Below, piece after piece: positions 52,810 through 61,856 of a stretch of 64,000 bases of DNA (within the stretch, counting starts at the first letter, position 1; each line of letters starts with the position of its first letter). Below the pieces are notes generated by a model, which saw nothing but the letters and a program-made list of their open reading frames with translations, was not told the DNA's origin and did not search any database. The DNA is from Pseudomonas sp. GGS8. GTDB lineage: Bacteria; Pseudomonadota; Gammaproteobacteria; Pseudomonadales; Pseudomonadaceae. Location of the stretch: contig NZ_JALJWF010000001.1 of assembly GCF_024168645.1 (NCBI RefSeq), positions 4,963,501 to 5,027,500 on the forward strand, read 5' to 3'. A program made the position numbers and the translations under genes.

Positions 52810-53238
52810 ATGATGCTTAATAATGAAAGAATAATCAGAGAACTCTGCGCCGCCGCGGAAGGCCAAGGAACGGATATCGAGAAGTTTGTCTCCATGTTCT
52901 CTGAGGAAGGATACATGTGGGATATGGCATCCGGCATGAAATTTCGCGGGAAGGCCATTGGTGAGTCTATCGCGGCTCTGGTGAGTGCATTCCCCGATGT
53001 CCACCGTGAGATATTTAACATCCACGTCGCGGGAGACGTCGTCGCTGTCGAACTCGCGATTCGGGGAACGCACAAAGGTGATCTGGCTCTTGCTTCGGGG
53101 ACTCTAGCTCCCACGGGTAAGACGATAGATGTTCCGTCCTGCGATGTTTTCCACCTCGAGGGAGGGAAGGTCACATCTTTCCACTGCTATAACGAGGCTT
53201 CCACAATGCAACAACAACTTGGCCTCGTCCCCGGCTGA
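52810..53238 (+). CDS. SnoaL/NTF2-like protein (ester cyclase type)
   Basis: 142-residue NTF2-like protein (FVSMFSEEGYMWDMASGMKF, AIGESIAALVSAFPDVHREI, FHLEGGKVTSFHCYNE). Members include polyketide cyclases and limonene-epoxide-hydrolase-like enzymes; the HVAGD...ELAIRGTH pattern fits the SnoaL group. ATG at 52810 or 52813 after GAGG. It precedes a second SnoaL-like gene by 47 bases. Confidence 0.78.
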   Translation: MMLNNERIIRELCAAAEGQGTDIEKFVSMFSEEGYMWDMASGMKFRGKAIGESIAALVSAFPDVHREIFNIHVAGDVVAVELAIRGTHKGDLALASGTLAPTGKTIDVPSCDVFHLEGGKVTSFHCYNEASTMQQQLGLVPG

Positions 53239-53285
53239 ATGACCGACACTACGCGATCCGATGTAAGAGCAGTGGAGAGGTCTTT

Positions 53286-53702
53286 ATGAGCATTCAAGAG
53301 AATATTCAGATTGTGAAAGACTTTTTTGCAGCAATGGGCGGTGGCGATAGGCACAGTCTGCTGGCGTTGTCTGCCGAAGATATCGAGTGGATCATTCCGG
53401 GAGAGGACTGGCCGCTGGCTGGCACGTATCGCGGGCACGCGGGATTGGCAGACGTGCTTCAGAAGGCTTCGGCAGAGATGGAAATTTCATCCCCGGAACC
53501 CCCCGAGTTCGTAGCGCAGGGAGACCGGGTTCTGGTAGTCGGCTTTGCCACGGGGAAAGTCAAAGCCACGAACAGGACGTTTGAGGACTATTTTGTCTTC
53601 GCCATCACTGTTCGCAATGGCAAGCTGACGAACATCCGGGAGTACGTCGACACGCAAGCACTGGCGCGGGCCTCAAAGATGGTCGCGAGCTCCAGGCCCT
53701 AA
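53286..53702 (+). CDS. SnoaL-like protein, copy 1
   Basis: 138 residues, NTF2 fold. The segment DIEWIIPGEDWPLAGTYRGH is identical in the paralogue at 56955, and the two have the same length. AGGTC/GAGAGG precedes the ATG. Possible hydratase/isomerase or binding role; no catalytic residues can be assigned with confidence. It is the last plus-strand gene before the HxlR gene. Confidence 0.8.
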   Translation: MSIQENIQIVKDFFAAMGGGDRHSLLALSAEDIEWIIPGEDWPLAGTYRGHAGLADVLQKASAEMEISSPEPPEFVAQGDRVLVVGFATGKVKATNRTFEDYFVFAITVRNGKLTNIREYVDTQALARASKMVASSRP

Positions 53703-53869
53703 GTGCCGAGACAGCCCACAAAGGGTAGATGCATTGATCTTGGGCCTGGCGCCACTCGACGTTGCCTTGGCTGCGTTGGTGCAGAGTCTTGTCCTCCCTC
53801 AAGCGTCCCGCAGCCAGCGGTATGTGCATCTGGTTTGTGCGCCGTGACAGGGCGCGTTCGCCGCCTTGT

Positions 53870-54322
53870 TCATCCCCCGCTCTCAGGAAAGAGGCACCCG
53901 CCATTGCGGACCAGCGCCTTCACTTCCTCGCTCACCTGCATGGGGTTTTGACTTAATCGAGCAACTAAATCCTCGTGGCGCCGCACGTACGACTTCGAAT
54001 CATGCTTCGCGCTCCAGAGCACAATGTTGATCACGATGGGAATGAGGTCCAGGCCCTTCTCGGTCAACGTGTAAAAGTCCTTGCGTCTGTCGTCGGGGCT
54101 GGGCGCCTTCGAGAGAACGCCTTGCTCCTCAAGAAAGGCAAGTCGGGAAGCAAGAACATTGGTCGCGATTCCTTCTTCCGATTTCAGAAACTGGCCATAC
54201 GTCTTCTTTCCAACAAAAACGATGTCGCGAATGATCAAGAGCGACCACCGGTCGCCGAAAATCTCCACGCCGTAGTTCACCGCGCAATGGGATCGAAAGT
54301 CTTCTTTAAGAGTTGTCTTCAT
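53870..54322 (-). CDS. HxlR-family transcriptional regulator
   Basis: 150-residue winged-helix regulator: CAVNYGVEIFGDRWSLLIIR and TYGQFLKSEEGIATNVLASR form the HxlR DNA-binding core. The single Cys near residue 13 is at the position used for electrophile or redox sensing in YodB/QorR-type members. Divergent from the F420-reductase-like gene at 54482, with two operator-like repeats between them. Confidence 0.88.
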   Translation of the reverse strand: MKTTLKEDFRSHCAVNYGVEIFGDRWSLLIIRDIVFVGKKTYGQFLKSEEGIATNVLASRLAFLEEQGVLSKAPSPDDRRKDFYTLTEKGLDLIPIVINIVLWSAKHDSKSYVRRHEDLVARLSQNPMQVSEEVKALVRNGGCLFPESGG

Positions 54323-54340
54323 GGCTGGATCTTAGCATTG

Positions 54341-54393
54341 CTTGCATCTCACAAGTAAAACTCTATAGATCACTTGCGTTTTGCAAGTAAAAC
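54341..54393. promoter_or_regulatory. Tandem HxlR operator-like repeats
   Basis: CTTGCATCTCACAAGTAAAA (54341-54360) and CTTGCGTTTTGCAAGTAAAA (54373-54392) are direct repeats, each containing an inverted CTTG...CAAG pair, spaced 32 bases start to start (three helical turns). They fill the gap between the HxlR gene and its divergent neighbour. Confidence 0.65.
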
Positions 54394-54481
54394 GGCCAGC
54401 ATGGATCGCACGTTGAATGAGTTCTCCGGATGGTGTCGGTAGTCCTTGAATGATCAACCCATATCTGTAAGGAAACTGCGC

Positions 54482-55117
54482 ATGAGCACTATCAGCATCA
54501 TCGGCTCAGGTGGCATGGCCGCAGCGATCGGCGGCCTTGCCGCCAAAGCCGGACACACCGTCGAGGTGATGAGTCGTGACGCCGCCAAGGCGCGGGCGCT
54601 GGCCGAGCAGATCGGAACCGGAGCGACGACAGGAATGTTCGGCGCCGCGCCGGCCGGGGATATTGTCATCCTGGCGGTTCCCTATTCAGCCGTTCTCGAC
54701 GTGGTGAAGCAGTACGGCGAAGAATTGGCAGGCAAGCTTCTTGTCGACATCACCAACCCCGTCGCCCCCGACTTCACAAGCTTTGTGACCCCTGAGAATA
54801 GTTTCGGCGCGCAGGAAATCGCCAAAGCAGCCCCAGCCGACGCCGAAGTCATCAAGGCGTTCAACACCCACTTCTCCCACGTCCTGGCTGCCGGTCCTGT
54901 CGAGGGCCACCCGTTGGACGTATTCGTCGCTGGAGACGACGCGCAGGCGAAGGCACGCGTCTCGGCATTCATCGAGAGCCTCGGATTACGCCCGATGGAC
55001 ATCGGGCCGCTGCTCATGGCGCGAACGCTGGAGCACGCCTGTCTGCTTTCGCTGGGCCTCATCGCCCACTCCGTCAAGCACACCCACTTCTCAATCGGCG
55101 TCAGCCTTCTCGGCTGA
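54482..55117 (+). CDS. F420-reductase-like Rossmann protein, copy A
   Basis: 211 residues: STISIIGSGGMAAAIGGLAA dinucleotide motif, GDIVILAVPYSAVLDVV, VDITNPV and VIKAFNTHFSHVL. Paralogue of 56246. AAGGAAA lies upstream of the ATG at 54482. First gene of a run probably under HxlR control. NADPH-dependent reduction of a small substrate is inferred from the fold. Confidence 0.82.
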   Translation: MSTISIIGSGGMAAAIGGLAAKAGHTVEVMSRDAAKARALAEQIGTGATTGMFGAAPAGDIVILAVPYSAVLDVVKQYGEELAGKLLVDITNPVAPDFTSFVTPENSFGAQEIAKAAPADAEVIKAFNTHFSHVLAAGPVEGHPLDVFVAGDDAQAKARVSAFIESLGLRPMDIGPLLMARTLEHACLLSLGLIAHSVKHTHFSIGVSLLG

Positions 55118-55165
55118 GTGCACCCGTAGCACCATTTTTTCATCTCACTTACAAGGAACACCAAC

Positions 55166-56131
55166 ATGCGCGTTTTCGTTACTGGCGGGACCGGCCATTC
55201 CGGTCCCTACATCATCTCCGACCTCATCGCCGCCGGCCACGAGGTCACCGCTTTGGCCCGGTCGGACAGTGCGGCGCAGGCGATCACCGCGCTCGGCGCA
55301 AAGGTGCGTCGCGGTGATCTCGATGATCTCGAGGGGCTCAAGGAGGCGGCTGCAGCCGCCGACGGCGTGATCCACGTCGCGCACAGACAAGACCTGCTTC
55401 CGGTCGGCGGGATCGACGCTGTTGCCGCAGCGGAGGTCCAGATCATGCTCGCATACGGTGATGCACTGGCTGGAACGGGAAAGCCGCTGGTCGTGTCGGG
55501 AAGCATCGGTTCGCCGACTAACGAGGGTTGGCCGGTTCCTGGGCCGCTCCAGAGCCGACCGGCGACCGAGGAGGATCCGGCTCTTTCTCCGGCTGGCGAT
55601 CAATATAAGGGCTCGCTGCGGGTTCGGAACATCGTGGAGATGACTGTAGTCGGTCTCGCAGAGCGGGGCGTGCGGTCTTCGGTCGTGCGTATTTCTGAAA
55701 TCATGCACAGCTCAACCGACAAGGCCGGTTTCCTTCAGGTCCTCATCGGGCAAGCAAAGGAAAAGGGCGTCGTTGGCTTCCCCGGCGACGGCTCCAACCG
55801 GTGGGCGGCAGTGCATGCCCGCGACCTCGCTACCTTGTTCCGCCTGGCGCTGGAGAAGAGTCCCGCTGGCAGATCCTGGCATGCGGTTGCTGAAGGGGCT
55901 ATCCCGTACCGCGAGATCGCGGAGGCCATTGGCAGCCGTCTGAACCTTCCCGTCGTGCCCATTCCTGTGGACGTAATGATGGGGCCGGGTTTCTTCGGCT
56001 TCCTCGCGAACCTGGTGACGCTGGATACCCCGGCGTCGAACGATATCACGCGCCAGATGCTCGGCTGGACACCAACGCAGCCCGGCCTGTTTGCCGATAT
56101 GGACAATGGCCATTACTTCCCTGCCGCCTGA
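55166..56131 (+). CDS. NAD-dependent epimerase/dehydratase-like extended SDR
   Basis: 321 residues: MRVFVTGGTGHSGPYIISDL cofactor motif, GDLDDLEGLKEAAAAADGVI, VVSGSIGSP, RWAAVHARDLATLFRLALE and the ITRQMLGWTPTQPGLFADM end, as in the SDR_a4/NAD-dependent epimerase group found with xenobiotic genes. 48 bases after copy A, 114 before copy B; probably one transcript. Confidence 0.83.
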   Translation: MRVFVTGGTGHSGPYIISDLIAAGHEVTALARSDSAAQAITALGAKVRRGDLDDLEGLKEAAAAADGVIHVAHRQDLLPVGGIDAVAAAEVQIMLAYGDALAGTGKPLVVSGSIGSPTNEGWPVPGPLQSRPATEEDPALSPAGDQYKGSLRVRNIVEMTVVGLAERGVRSSVVRISEIMHSSTDKAGFLQVLIGQAKEKGVVGFPGDGSNRWAAVHARDLATLFRLALEKSPAGRSWHAVAEGAIPYREIAEAIGSRLNLPVVPIPVDVMMGPGFFGFLANLVTLDTPASNDITRQMLGWTPTQPGLFADMDNGHYFPAA

Positions 56132-56245
56132 GTGAGCTGAGGCTGTTCGCCGGGTCGCAACGAGCCCGGCACAACACGGGATACCAACCGGGGGAAGCCC
56201 GTTCAGAGATTGCGGGCAATACCCCAACTCATTTGGAGATTACAC

Positions 56246-56866
56246 ATGAACACTATCAGCATCATCGGTTCAGGAGGCATGGCCGCGGCCATCGCCGGTC
56301 GTACCGTCAAAGCTGGATACACCGTTGAGGTGGCCAGCCGCGACCCCGCCAAGGCGCAGGCGCTGGCCGACAAGCTCGCAGCCGGAGCGACCACAGGGAC
56401 GTACGGGGCCACTCCGGCCGGCGACATCGTCATCCTCGCCGTGCCGTACACCGGTGCGGCGTCGGTGGTGGCCGAGTACGGGGACGCGCTTGACGACAAG
56501 GTGATCATCGACATCACCAACACGGCCTCTCCGGACCTCTCGGGCCTCGTCTCTCCCGCCGGCAGTTCTGGTGCACAGGAGATCGCCAAGATCGCCCCCG
56601 CCAGCGCGCATGTCGTGAAGGCATTCAACACCCTTTTCGGCCACGTCCTTGCCAAGGGAGGCCCCCTCGACGCGTTCATCGCCGCCGACGATCCGGAGGC
56701 CAAGGCGCGCGTCTCGACGTTCATCGAAAGTCTCGGGCTGCGTCCGTTGGATGTCGGTGGCCTGCACATGGCCCAGACGCTCGAGGCGCTCGGCCTGATG
56801 ATGATCGGCCTGGCCAAAAACGGCGCCGGCACTTGGGACATCGCCATGAACGTCGATATCGGCTGA
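56246..56866 (+). CDS. F420-reductase-like Rossmann protein, copy B
   Basis: 206 residues, closely related to 54482: NTISIIGSGGMAAAIAGRTV, PAGDIVILAVPYTGAASVV, QEIAKIAPASAHVVKAFNTL, ESLGLRPLDVGGLHMAQTLE. The two copies flank the epimerase-like gene, suggesting duplication of the Rossmann gene within the cluster. Confidence 0.82.
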   Translation: MNTISIIGSGGMAAAIAGRTVKAGYTVEVASRDPAKAQALADKLAAGATTGTYGATPAGDIVILAVPYTGAASVVAEYGDALDDKVIIDITNTASPDLSGLVSPAGSSGAQEIAKIAPASAHVVKAFNTLFGHVLAKGGPLDAFIAADDPEAKARVSTFIESLGLRPLDVGGLHMAQTLEALGLMMIGLAKNGAGTWDIAMNVDIG

Positions 56867-56954
56867 ATTACCGACACCATGCCCCTCACCGGCAGGTCCA
56901 CAAGGTATCTGATTAGAGCGGGCGCGATCAGATGTGAGAGACGGAGAGATTTCG

Positions 56955-57371
56955 ATGAACACACAAAAGAATGTCCAGGCTGTTAAGAACTTCTTTACAG
57001 CAATGGGCCGCAGCGATAGGCAAGATCTACTGGCGCTGACTTCCGAAGATATTGAATGGATCATTCCGGGCGAGGACTGGCCGCTGGCCGGCACGTATCG
57101 CGGGCACGCGGGATTGGCAGATCTGCTTCAGAAGGCTTCCGAAAAGATGGAGACATCAGTCATGGAGTTCCACGAATACGTGGCGCAGGGTGACCTGGTT
57201 CTGGTCGTCGGCTTCGCCAGGGGGAGAATCAAAGCCACGAATAGGACGTGGGAGGACGACTGGGTCTTCGCCATTACTGTGCGAAATGGAAAACTGACGA
57301 GCATCCGGGAGTATATCGATACGCAAGCCCTGGCGCGGGCCTGCGAGATGGACGCGGGCTCCAGGCCCTGA
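56955..57371 (+). CDS. SnoaL-like protein, copy 2
   Basis: 138 residues from the ATG at 56955 (GGAGAG upstream). Shares DIEWIIPGEDWPLAGTYRGH with the copy at 53286, and the identity extends in DNA through about 56 bases with few changes and into the upstream flank (GCGATCCGATGT versus GCGATCAGATGT). Last gene of the plus-strand run. Confidence 0.82.
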   Translation: MNTQKNVQAVKNFFTAMGRSDRQDLLALTSEDIEWIIPGEDWPLAGTYRGHAGLADLLQKASEKMETSVMEFHEYVAQGDLVLVVGFARGRIKATNRTWEDDWVFAITVRNGKLTSIREYIDTQALARACEMDAGSRP

Positions 57372-57558
57372 CCCATCGAGATCGGAGCGTGGCGCAGGAA
57401 CACCACGCACTGGCTTGAGAATAGAGGAACGATGGCGGCGGTGGCGGTCTCGGTCGATATTGTCAGGCAAGAGTCAGCTCAGGCCCTACATCTAACGTGA
57501 CTCAACCGAACGTGCCTCAGTTTTTCGCGCGCCATGCCGGCGCCAGTGACAAAACTGA

Positions 57559-60039
57559 CTAGCGCCAATGGCGTAAAGCCGATGTATCCAATGCTTGCCA
57601 CGCTTGGGAATGACAAAGTTGATCCTTCGTCAGCCAGAGTCCTGCGTGCGGGCACAGGGACTCGGTGGGGAGTGCCAGCAGGTCGCTCACCTTCATCACG
57701 CTGATTGAGCCCCGGTCTTTTTCATCCTCGGCTTCCCAGTCGCGCAGAAATAGACGCACCTTCAAGGCATCGGCACTGAAACCTTCGAACTGTGGTCGAT
57801 TGTGGAGCCACTGAGGTGAATGCCTCAAGGTTCGCTCCTGGATATCCAACAGCAAGATCTGCCATGCCAGGCGACCTCCGTGGTCATCGTCGATGTGGGT
57901 ATGAAGTCGAGTCAGCGCGAGATAACGTGCATCCTCGGACCAGATCATCGAGGGCGCGAGATCGCTGATGGCGCAACCAGACGCCGTCAGCAAATACCCG
58001 CCCAGGCGTGGGCTCTGGACGCGTAGCCAACTGTCGGCGTATTCGGTTTCACACCCGAACAGCCAAGCGGCATCTTTATCCATCGGTGCTGGCTGGACAA
58101 AGTTTCCATCGGCGATTGCAGACTGTGGCTGTGTAACCAGGCGCCAATCGGGGAGGACGCTCAGGCCTTGTTGGCTGACATCCAGCTCACACCACTCGTA
58201 GTAAAGCCGCGAGTCCTGTCGATGCTGACAAAATTCAGCGGCATCGTCCGCCTCGGGTGGCGATTGATCAAAGCGCTGCAATGGACTGCTTTGCCGATCC
58301 TGATCCAGGCGACCTCGAATCACTGCCAGGCTCAGTCTCGGCCCACGAAAGTCCAACAATCGTGCGACCAACAGAGGAGGGCTGTTCATCAATTGTCGTT
58401 CCTGTGCGTCGACCACCACCACATGACCTGCTGTGGCGGGCGGCAGGGTGAATGGGATCAATGCGATGTAACGTCCAGTGTCTGAAACTCGATGATCGAG
58501 TAGCCAAACGCCCGGTAACTCCCAACCCCCAATCCTGCAGGTATACCCCCCGAGCCCCTGGCTGTTGTCTTGCTGCCAGCTAAATTGAGCCCGCGTATCA
58601 CCCGTCAATGGTGCCGACTCGACCATCGTCGCGCCTCGCTGTCCATCACCCACCAGCGGCACGGCCAACCGCACGCGAGTCAGGTGCCGCTGCGCAACCT
58701 GCACCCGGCCGTTCGGATCATGGCCCACCTGAGACTCACAGTCGCTGTGTACGCTGTACAAGCCATAACCATAGCGACCGCGATCAGGCTGTGGGTAGTC
58801 GAGGTAGGAGGATAGCCGCAGGGAGTGGTCATCCAGCTCTCGGGGTTCGCTCCAACCCACAGAGGGTTCACTGTCGGCGGATCGCCACGGGCAAGGCAAT
58901 GCTTGCCAGCCGCGGTCTACGTGCCAGAGCCAGTATTCGAGGGCTTGCGGTTGCTCATCATCCATCCGTGCATGGCAAGCGAACGAGCGACTATCGTGAT
59001 TCCAGATGATTGAGGTATCGGCCCTGATCAGCAACGAAGTGGACTCACCGTTTATGCTCACGCGGTATTCCGGGCTCATCAGCGGGGCGCAAGGCTGTGG
59101 CAATTCGCGCAGGCTGGCCGGCAGCGCCAGACAGGCGTCCAAACGTTGCTGACCATCCGGGGACGTTTGCCGGAAGGTTTCGAGCGCAAGGTTTTTTTGC
59201 CAGGCACCAGGCTCAACCCAAAGGTCAACAACGGGCACCAGGCTGATCTTTTCAGCCGTCGTCAGCAGTTGCTCCAGGCTGATCTCCCGTGCGCCGTTGT
59301 CGACCAGAGGGCTGTAACGCCCACTCAGGGTGCCGTCGTTAAAGGCATCCAGTTCCCAAAATTCATCACACGAGCACTGGTAAAGCTGACGCAACTGTCG
59401 ATCCAGAATCACCAACCCCCAGGCTTGGCGCGAGGGTAAAGGCGCGGCGAAATAACGCCCGTCATTCGAGAAGCGAGCCGACGACCCAAGGCCCTGCAAC
59501 AGCACCCCATCGGGAAACAGGTAATCGCACAGAACGGGCCCGCCCATGGCGATTTCGCTGTAGTTGAATACCCTGATGGGCTCGCCCTCGGGTGTTTGTC
59601 GCGGTTCGTCCCCACCCCAGGCACTGGCGCCGCCTGAAGACTGCCCCGGCGATAGCGGTGACGACTTGGCCTGCGTTTTATCGACCAGGCCAAAACGTCT
59701 TTCCAGGTGACTGACGCAAGCCAGTCCGCAGAACATCACGGTCGCTGCCCCTGCAATGTCCCAGTACGCCGGCAAAGCCCTGCCCAGATTAAAACCCAGG
59801 CCTATTGCCGCAGAGGTCATGACCCGGGCAGCCCCTCGACCGGTTCGTTGCCAACCGGCCCGTGCTGTCAGCCACATCAAGGCAGCACAACCCAGTACCA
59901 CACCGAGCGCCCACAGCAGCGGTAATACCGCCACGAGAAAAATCGGGATCAACAGTACGGCGATTTGCCAAAGTAGATCGAGCAACAATCGAGGCAGGCT
60001 TTTTTCGTCAGCATGTTGATCAGAAGAGTGGGTCACCAT
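57559..60039 (-). CDS. Large membrane-anchored protein of unknown function
   Basis: 826 residues. Three hydrophobic segments near the N-terminus (LLLDLLWQIAVLLIPIFLVA, VLPLLWALGVVLGCAALMWL and an Ala/Gly-rich helix around 75-105) anchor a soluble region of about 700 residues. That region repeats the pattern hydrophobic-S/N-DGRYFA or RYLALT followed by a QAWGLVILDRQ or AWQILLLDIQERTL strand, suggesting a WD40/TolB-like beta-propeller. No catalytic motif seen. Flanked by intergenic DNA on both sides, so it is a single-gene unit. Confidence 0.7.
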   Translation of the reverse strand: MVTHSSDQHADEKSLPRLLLDLLWQIAVLLIPIFLVAVLPLLWALGVVLGCAALMWLTARAGWQRTGRGAARVMTSAAIGLGFNLGRALPAYWDIAGAATVMFCGLACVSHLERRFGLVDKTQAKSSPLSPGQSSGGASAWGGDEPRQTPEGEPIRVFNYSEIAMGGPVLCDYLFPDGVLLQGLGSSARFSNDGRYFAAPLPSRQAWGLVILDRQLRQLYQCSCDEFWELDAFNDGTLSGRYSPLVDNGAREISLEQLLTTAEKISLVPVVDLWVEPGAWQKNLALETFRQTSPDGQQRLDACLALPASLRELPQPCAPLMSPEYRVSINGESTSLLIRADTSIIWNHDSRSFACHARMDDEQPQALEYWLWHVDRGWQALPCPWRSADSEPSVGWSEPRELDDHSLRLSSYLDYPQPDRGRYGYGLYSVHSDCESQVGHDPNGRVQVAQRHLTRVRLAVPLVGDGQRGATMVESAPLTGDTRAQFSWQQDNSQGLGGYTCRIGGWELPGVWLLDHRVSDTGRYIALIPFTLPPATAGHVVVVDAQERQLMNSPPLLVARLLDFRGPRLSLAVIRGRLDQDRQSSPLQRFDQSPPEADDAAEFCQHRQDSRLYYEWCELDVSQQGLSVLPDWRLVTQPQSAIADGNFVQPAPMDKDAAWLFGCETEYADSWLRVQSPRLGGYLLTASGCAISDLAPSMIWSEDARYLALTRLHTHIDDDHGGRLAWQILLLDIQERTLRHSPQWLHNRPQFEGFSADALKVRLFLRDWEAEDEKDRGSISVMKVSDLLALPTESLCPHAGLWLTKDQLCHSQAWQALDTSALRHWR

Positions 60040-60170
60040 TACCTCGATAATAGATGGGCGATTTCAAATAGGCGGGTTTGTGCAAAAGAGTCATGCTAAG
60101 TCACTAACGATCAGCCTGATCGACGCAAAGCCCAATACATTGGCACTTATTGAATCTGGCGGCTCGAATT

Positions 60171-60785
60171 CTAAACCAACGACTCTTGAATTTGATGATC
60201 AAATGTAGCGAGGAAATCGCGCATGCTGATTTCTCCCAGATCTACCGCTTTAGCGCCGCCGGCCGCAATAAAGGTCACCTCAGTAATACCCAGGATGTTC
60301 AGGATCAGTTTCAAATATTGGGTCGCAATGTCACGGTCTCTAATCGGGGAGTCGTTGCTGTATACACCTCCCGAGGCGAGCAGCACCGTCGCCTTTTTAC
60401 CGGTCACCAGCCCTTTACCATCAAAGCCCAAGGTCAGGCCTTTACGTACTACGTGATCCACCCACGCCTTGAGCGCCGCAGGGACGTTATAGTTGTAGAC
60501 CGGCGTTGAAATAACCAGGTGATCGGTTTCCAGCAACTCGGCCGTAAGCTCATCGGATAGCTGCAACACGGCTTTCATTTCAGGCGAATGTTGGGTTTCA
60601 GGGGTGAAGTAAGCCTGTAACCAAGGGGCCGTCACGTACGTAAGCGCAGTGTCCGTTAGATCCCGTATTTTGATGGCGCCCCCAGGGTGTGCAGTTTCCC
60701 ATGCGGCCACAAATCGGCGAGTGAGCTGCCGGGAGATTGAAGCCTCGCCACGTGGGCTGGTTTCAATGGTGAGAAGCCTGGACAT
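60171..60785 (-). CDS. azoR: FMN-dependent NADH-azoreductase
   Basis: 204-residue flavodoxin-like Azo[21 protein letters not shown] (FMN phosphate loop), [20 protein letters not shown] (flavin-binding MYNF-type motif, here VYNYN) and LLASGGVYS. Reduces quinones and azo compounds with NADH in two-electron steps. The ATG at 60785 starts the family N-terminus. Divergent from a LysR gene 139 bases away. Confidence 0.88.
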   Translation of the reverse strand: MSRLLTIETSPRGEASISRQLTRRFVAAWETAHPGGAIKIRDLTDTALTYVTAPWLQAYFTPETQHSPEMKAVLQLSDELTAELLETDHLVISTPVYNYNVPAALKAWVDHVVRKGLTLGFDGKGLVTGKKATVLLASGGVYSNDSPIRDRDIATQYLKLILNILGITEVTFIAAGGAKAVDLGEISMRDFLATFDHQIQESLV

Positions 60786-60924
60786 AAAAGTAACTCCTGC
60801 GCGGTGAGGCGGCGGTATGGTTTGCGTTGTCGCTTTAGGCGATGTGCGACACACTCTACCCAATGCGATCTCTACGCAGGAGTGATGTAAATATGATTGA
60901 GTCCATCTGTTTAAGTGATGGGTC

Positions 60925-61824
60925 ATGATCGGAAATCTCAGCCTGGATCAGTTGCGGATTCTTGTAACCATTGCTGATACAGGCAGTTTCTCGGCAACGG
61001 GACGTCACCTGCGGCGTGCTCAATCCGCCATTAGCCAGTCGATTGCCACACTTGAGTCAGTTCAAGGTGTGAGGCTGTTTGATCGCAGCGGCCATCGTCC
61101 AACGCTCACTGAGGTAGGTAGAGTGCTGGTGGTTCAAGCGCGCGCGGTGCTGGCAAGCGCTGCCCAGTTTGAAGCTATGGCCGCAAGTACCGCATCAGGG
61201 GTTGAGCCAGAGTTGGCTATCGCCATAGACCCTTTAGTCCCTAGCGCACCGCTCATCGAAAGCCTGCGCGCTCTCCGTGAGGCTTTTCCGCATCTGGCAG
61301 TGAGTTTTTCTACAGAAGGCTTGGGTGGCGCAGAGCGCCGATTGCGCAACGACGACGCCGCGCTGGCGCTTTGCACATTGATTCCGACAGTGCCCGACGA
61401 TGTCATCGCACTGCCGCTGCTCAGCGTCGACTTGAGGCCAGTAGTCGCCAGCGGGCATCCCCTGGCTATGTTAGGCCGTCGAGCAACAAGTGCAGACCTC
61501 AAGCCTTTTGTGCAGCTGGTACTTTCCGATCCGGTTTCTCCCGACGGCCCTGGCTATGGGGTGACGAGCAGTCACCCATGGCGGTTTGTAGATTTGGCAC
61601 GGCGGCTGGATTTTTTGCTCGCCGGGTTCGGTTGGTGTCGAATGCCAGAGCATCTGATTGCGGATCATCTGGCTTCAGGACGCCTCCTGCCGCTTGAGTT
61701 AACCGCCGAACTTCAGCGCACACCAGACACACTGACGATCTACGCAGCGCACATGCAAAATCGCTCTTTAGGCAAAGCAGGCCGATGGCTTCTGAATGAT
61801 CTGACCCGTCGTCTGTGCAGGTGA
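60925..61824 (+). CDS. LysR-family regulator
   Basis: 299 residues: [43 protein letters not shown]; effector domain [20 protein letters not shown]. Divergent from azoR and convergent with the Old Yellow Enzyme gene; azoR is the likely target. Confidence 0.88.
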   Translation: MIGNLSLDQLRILVTIADTGSFSATGRHLRRAQSAISQSIATLESVQGVRLFDRSGHRPTLTEVGRVLVVQARAVLASAAQFEAMAASTASGVEPELAIAIDPLVPSAPLIESLRALREAFPHLAVSFSTEGLGGAERRLRNDDAALALCTLIPTVPDDVIALPLLSVDLRPVVASGHPLAMLGRRATSADLKPFVQLVLSDPVSPDGPGYGVTSSHPWRFVDLARRLDFLLAGFGWCRMPEHLIADHLASGRLLPLELTAELQRTPDTLTIYAAHMQNRSLGKAGRWLLNDLTRRLCR

Positions 61825-61856
61825 TGATACGAAGACGACGAACGTCAGCGGCAACG

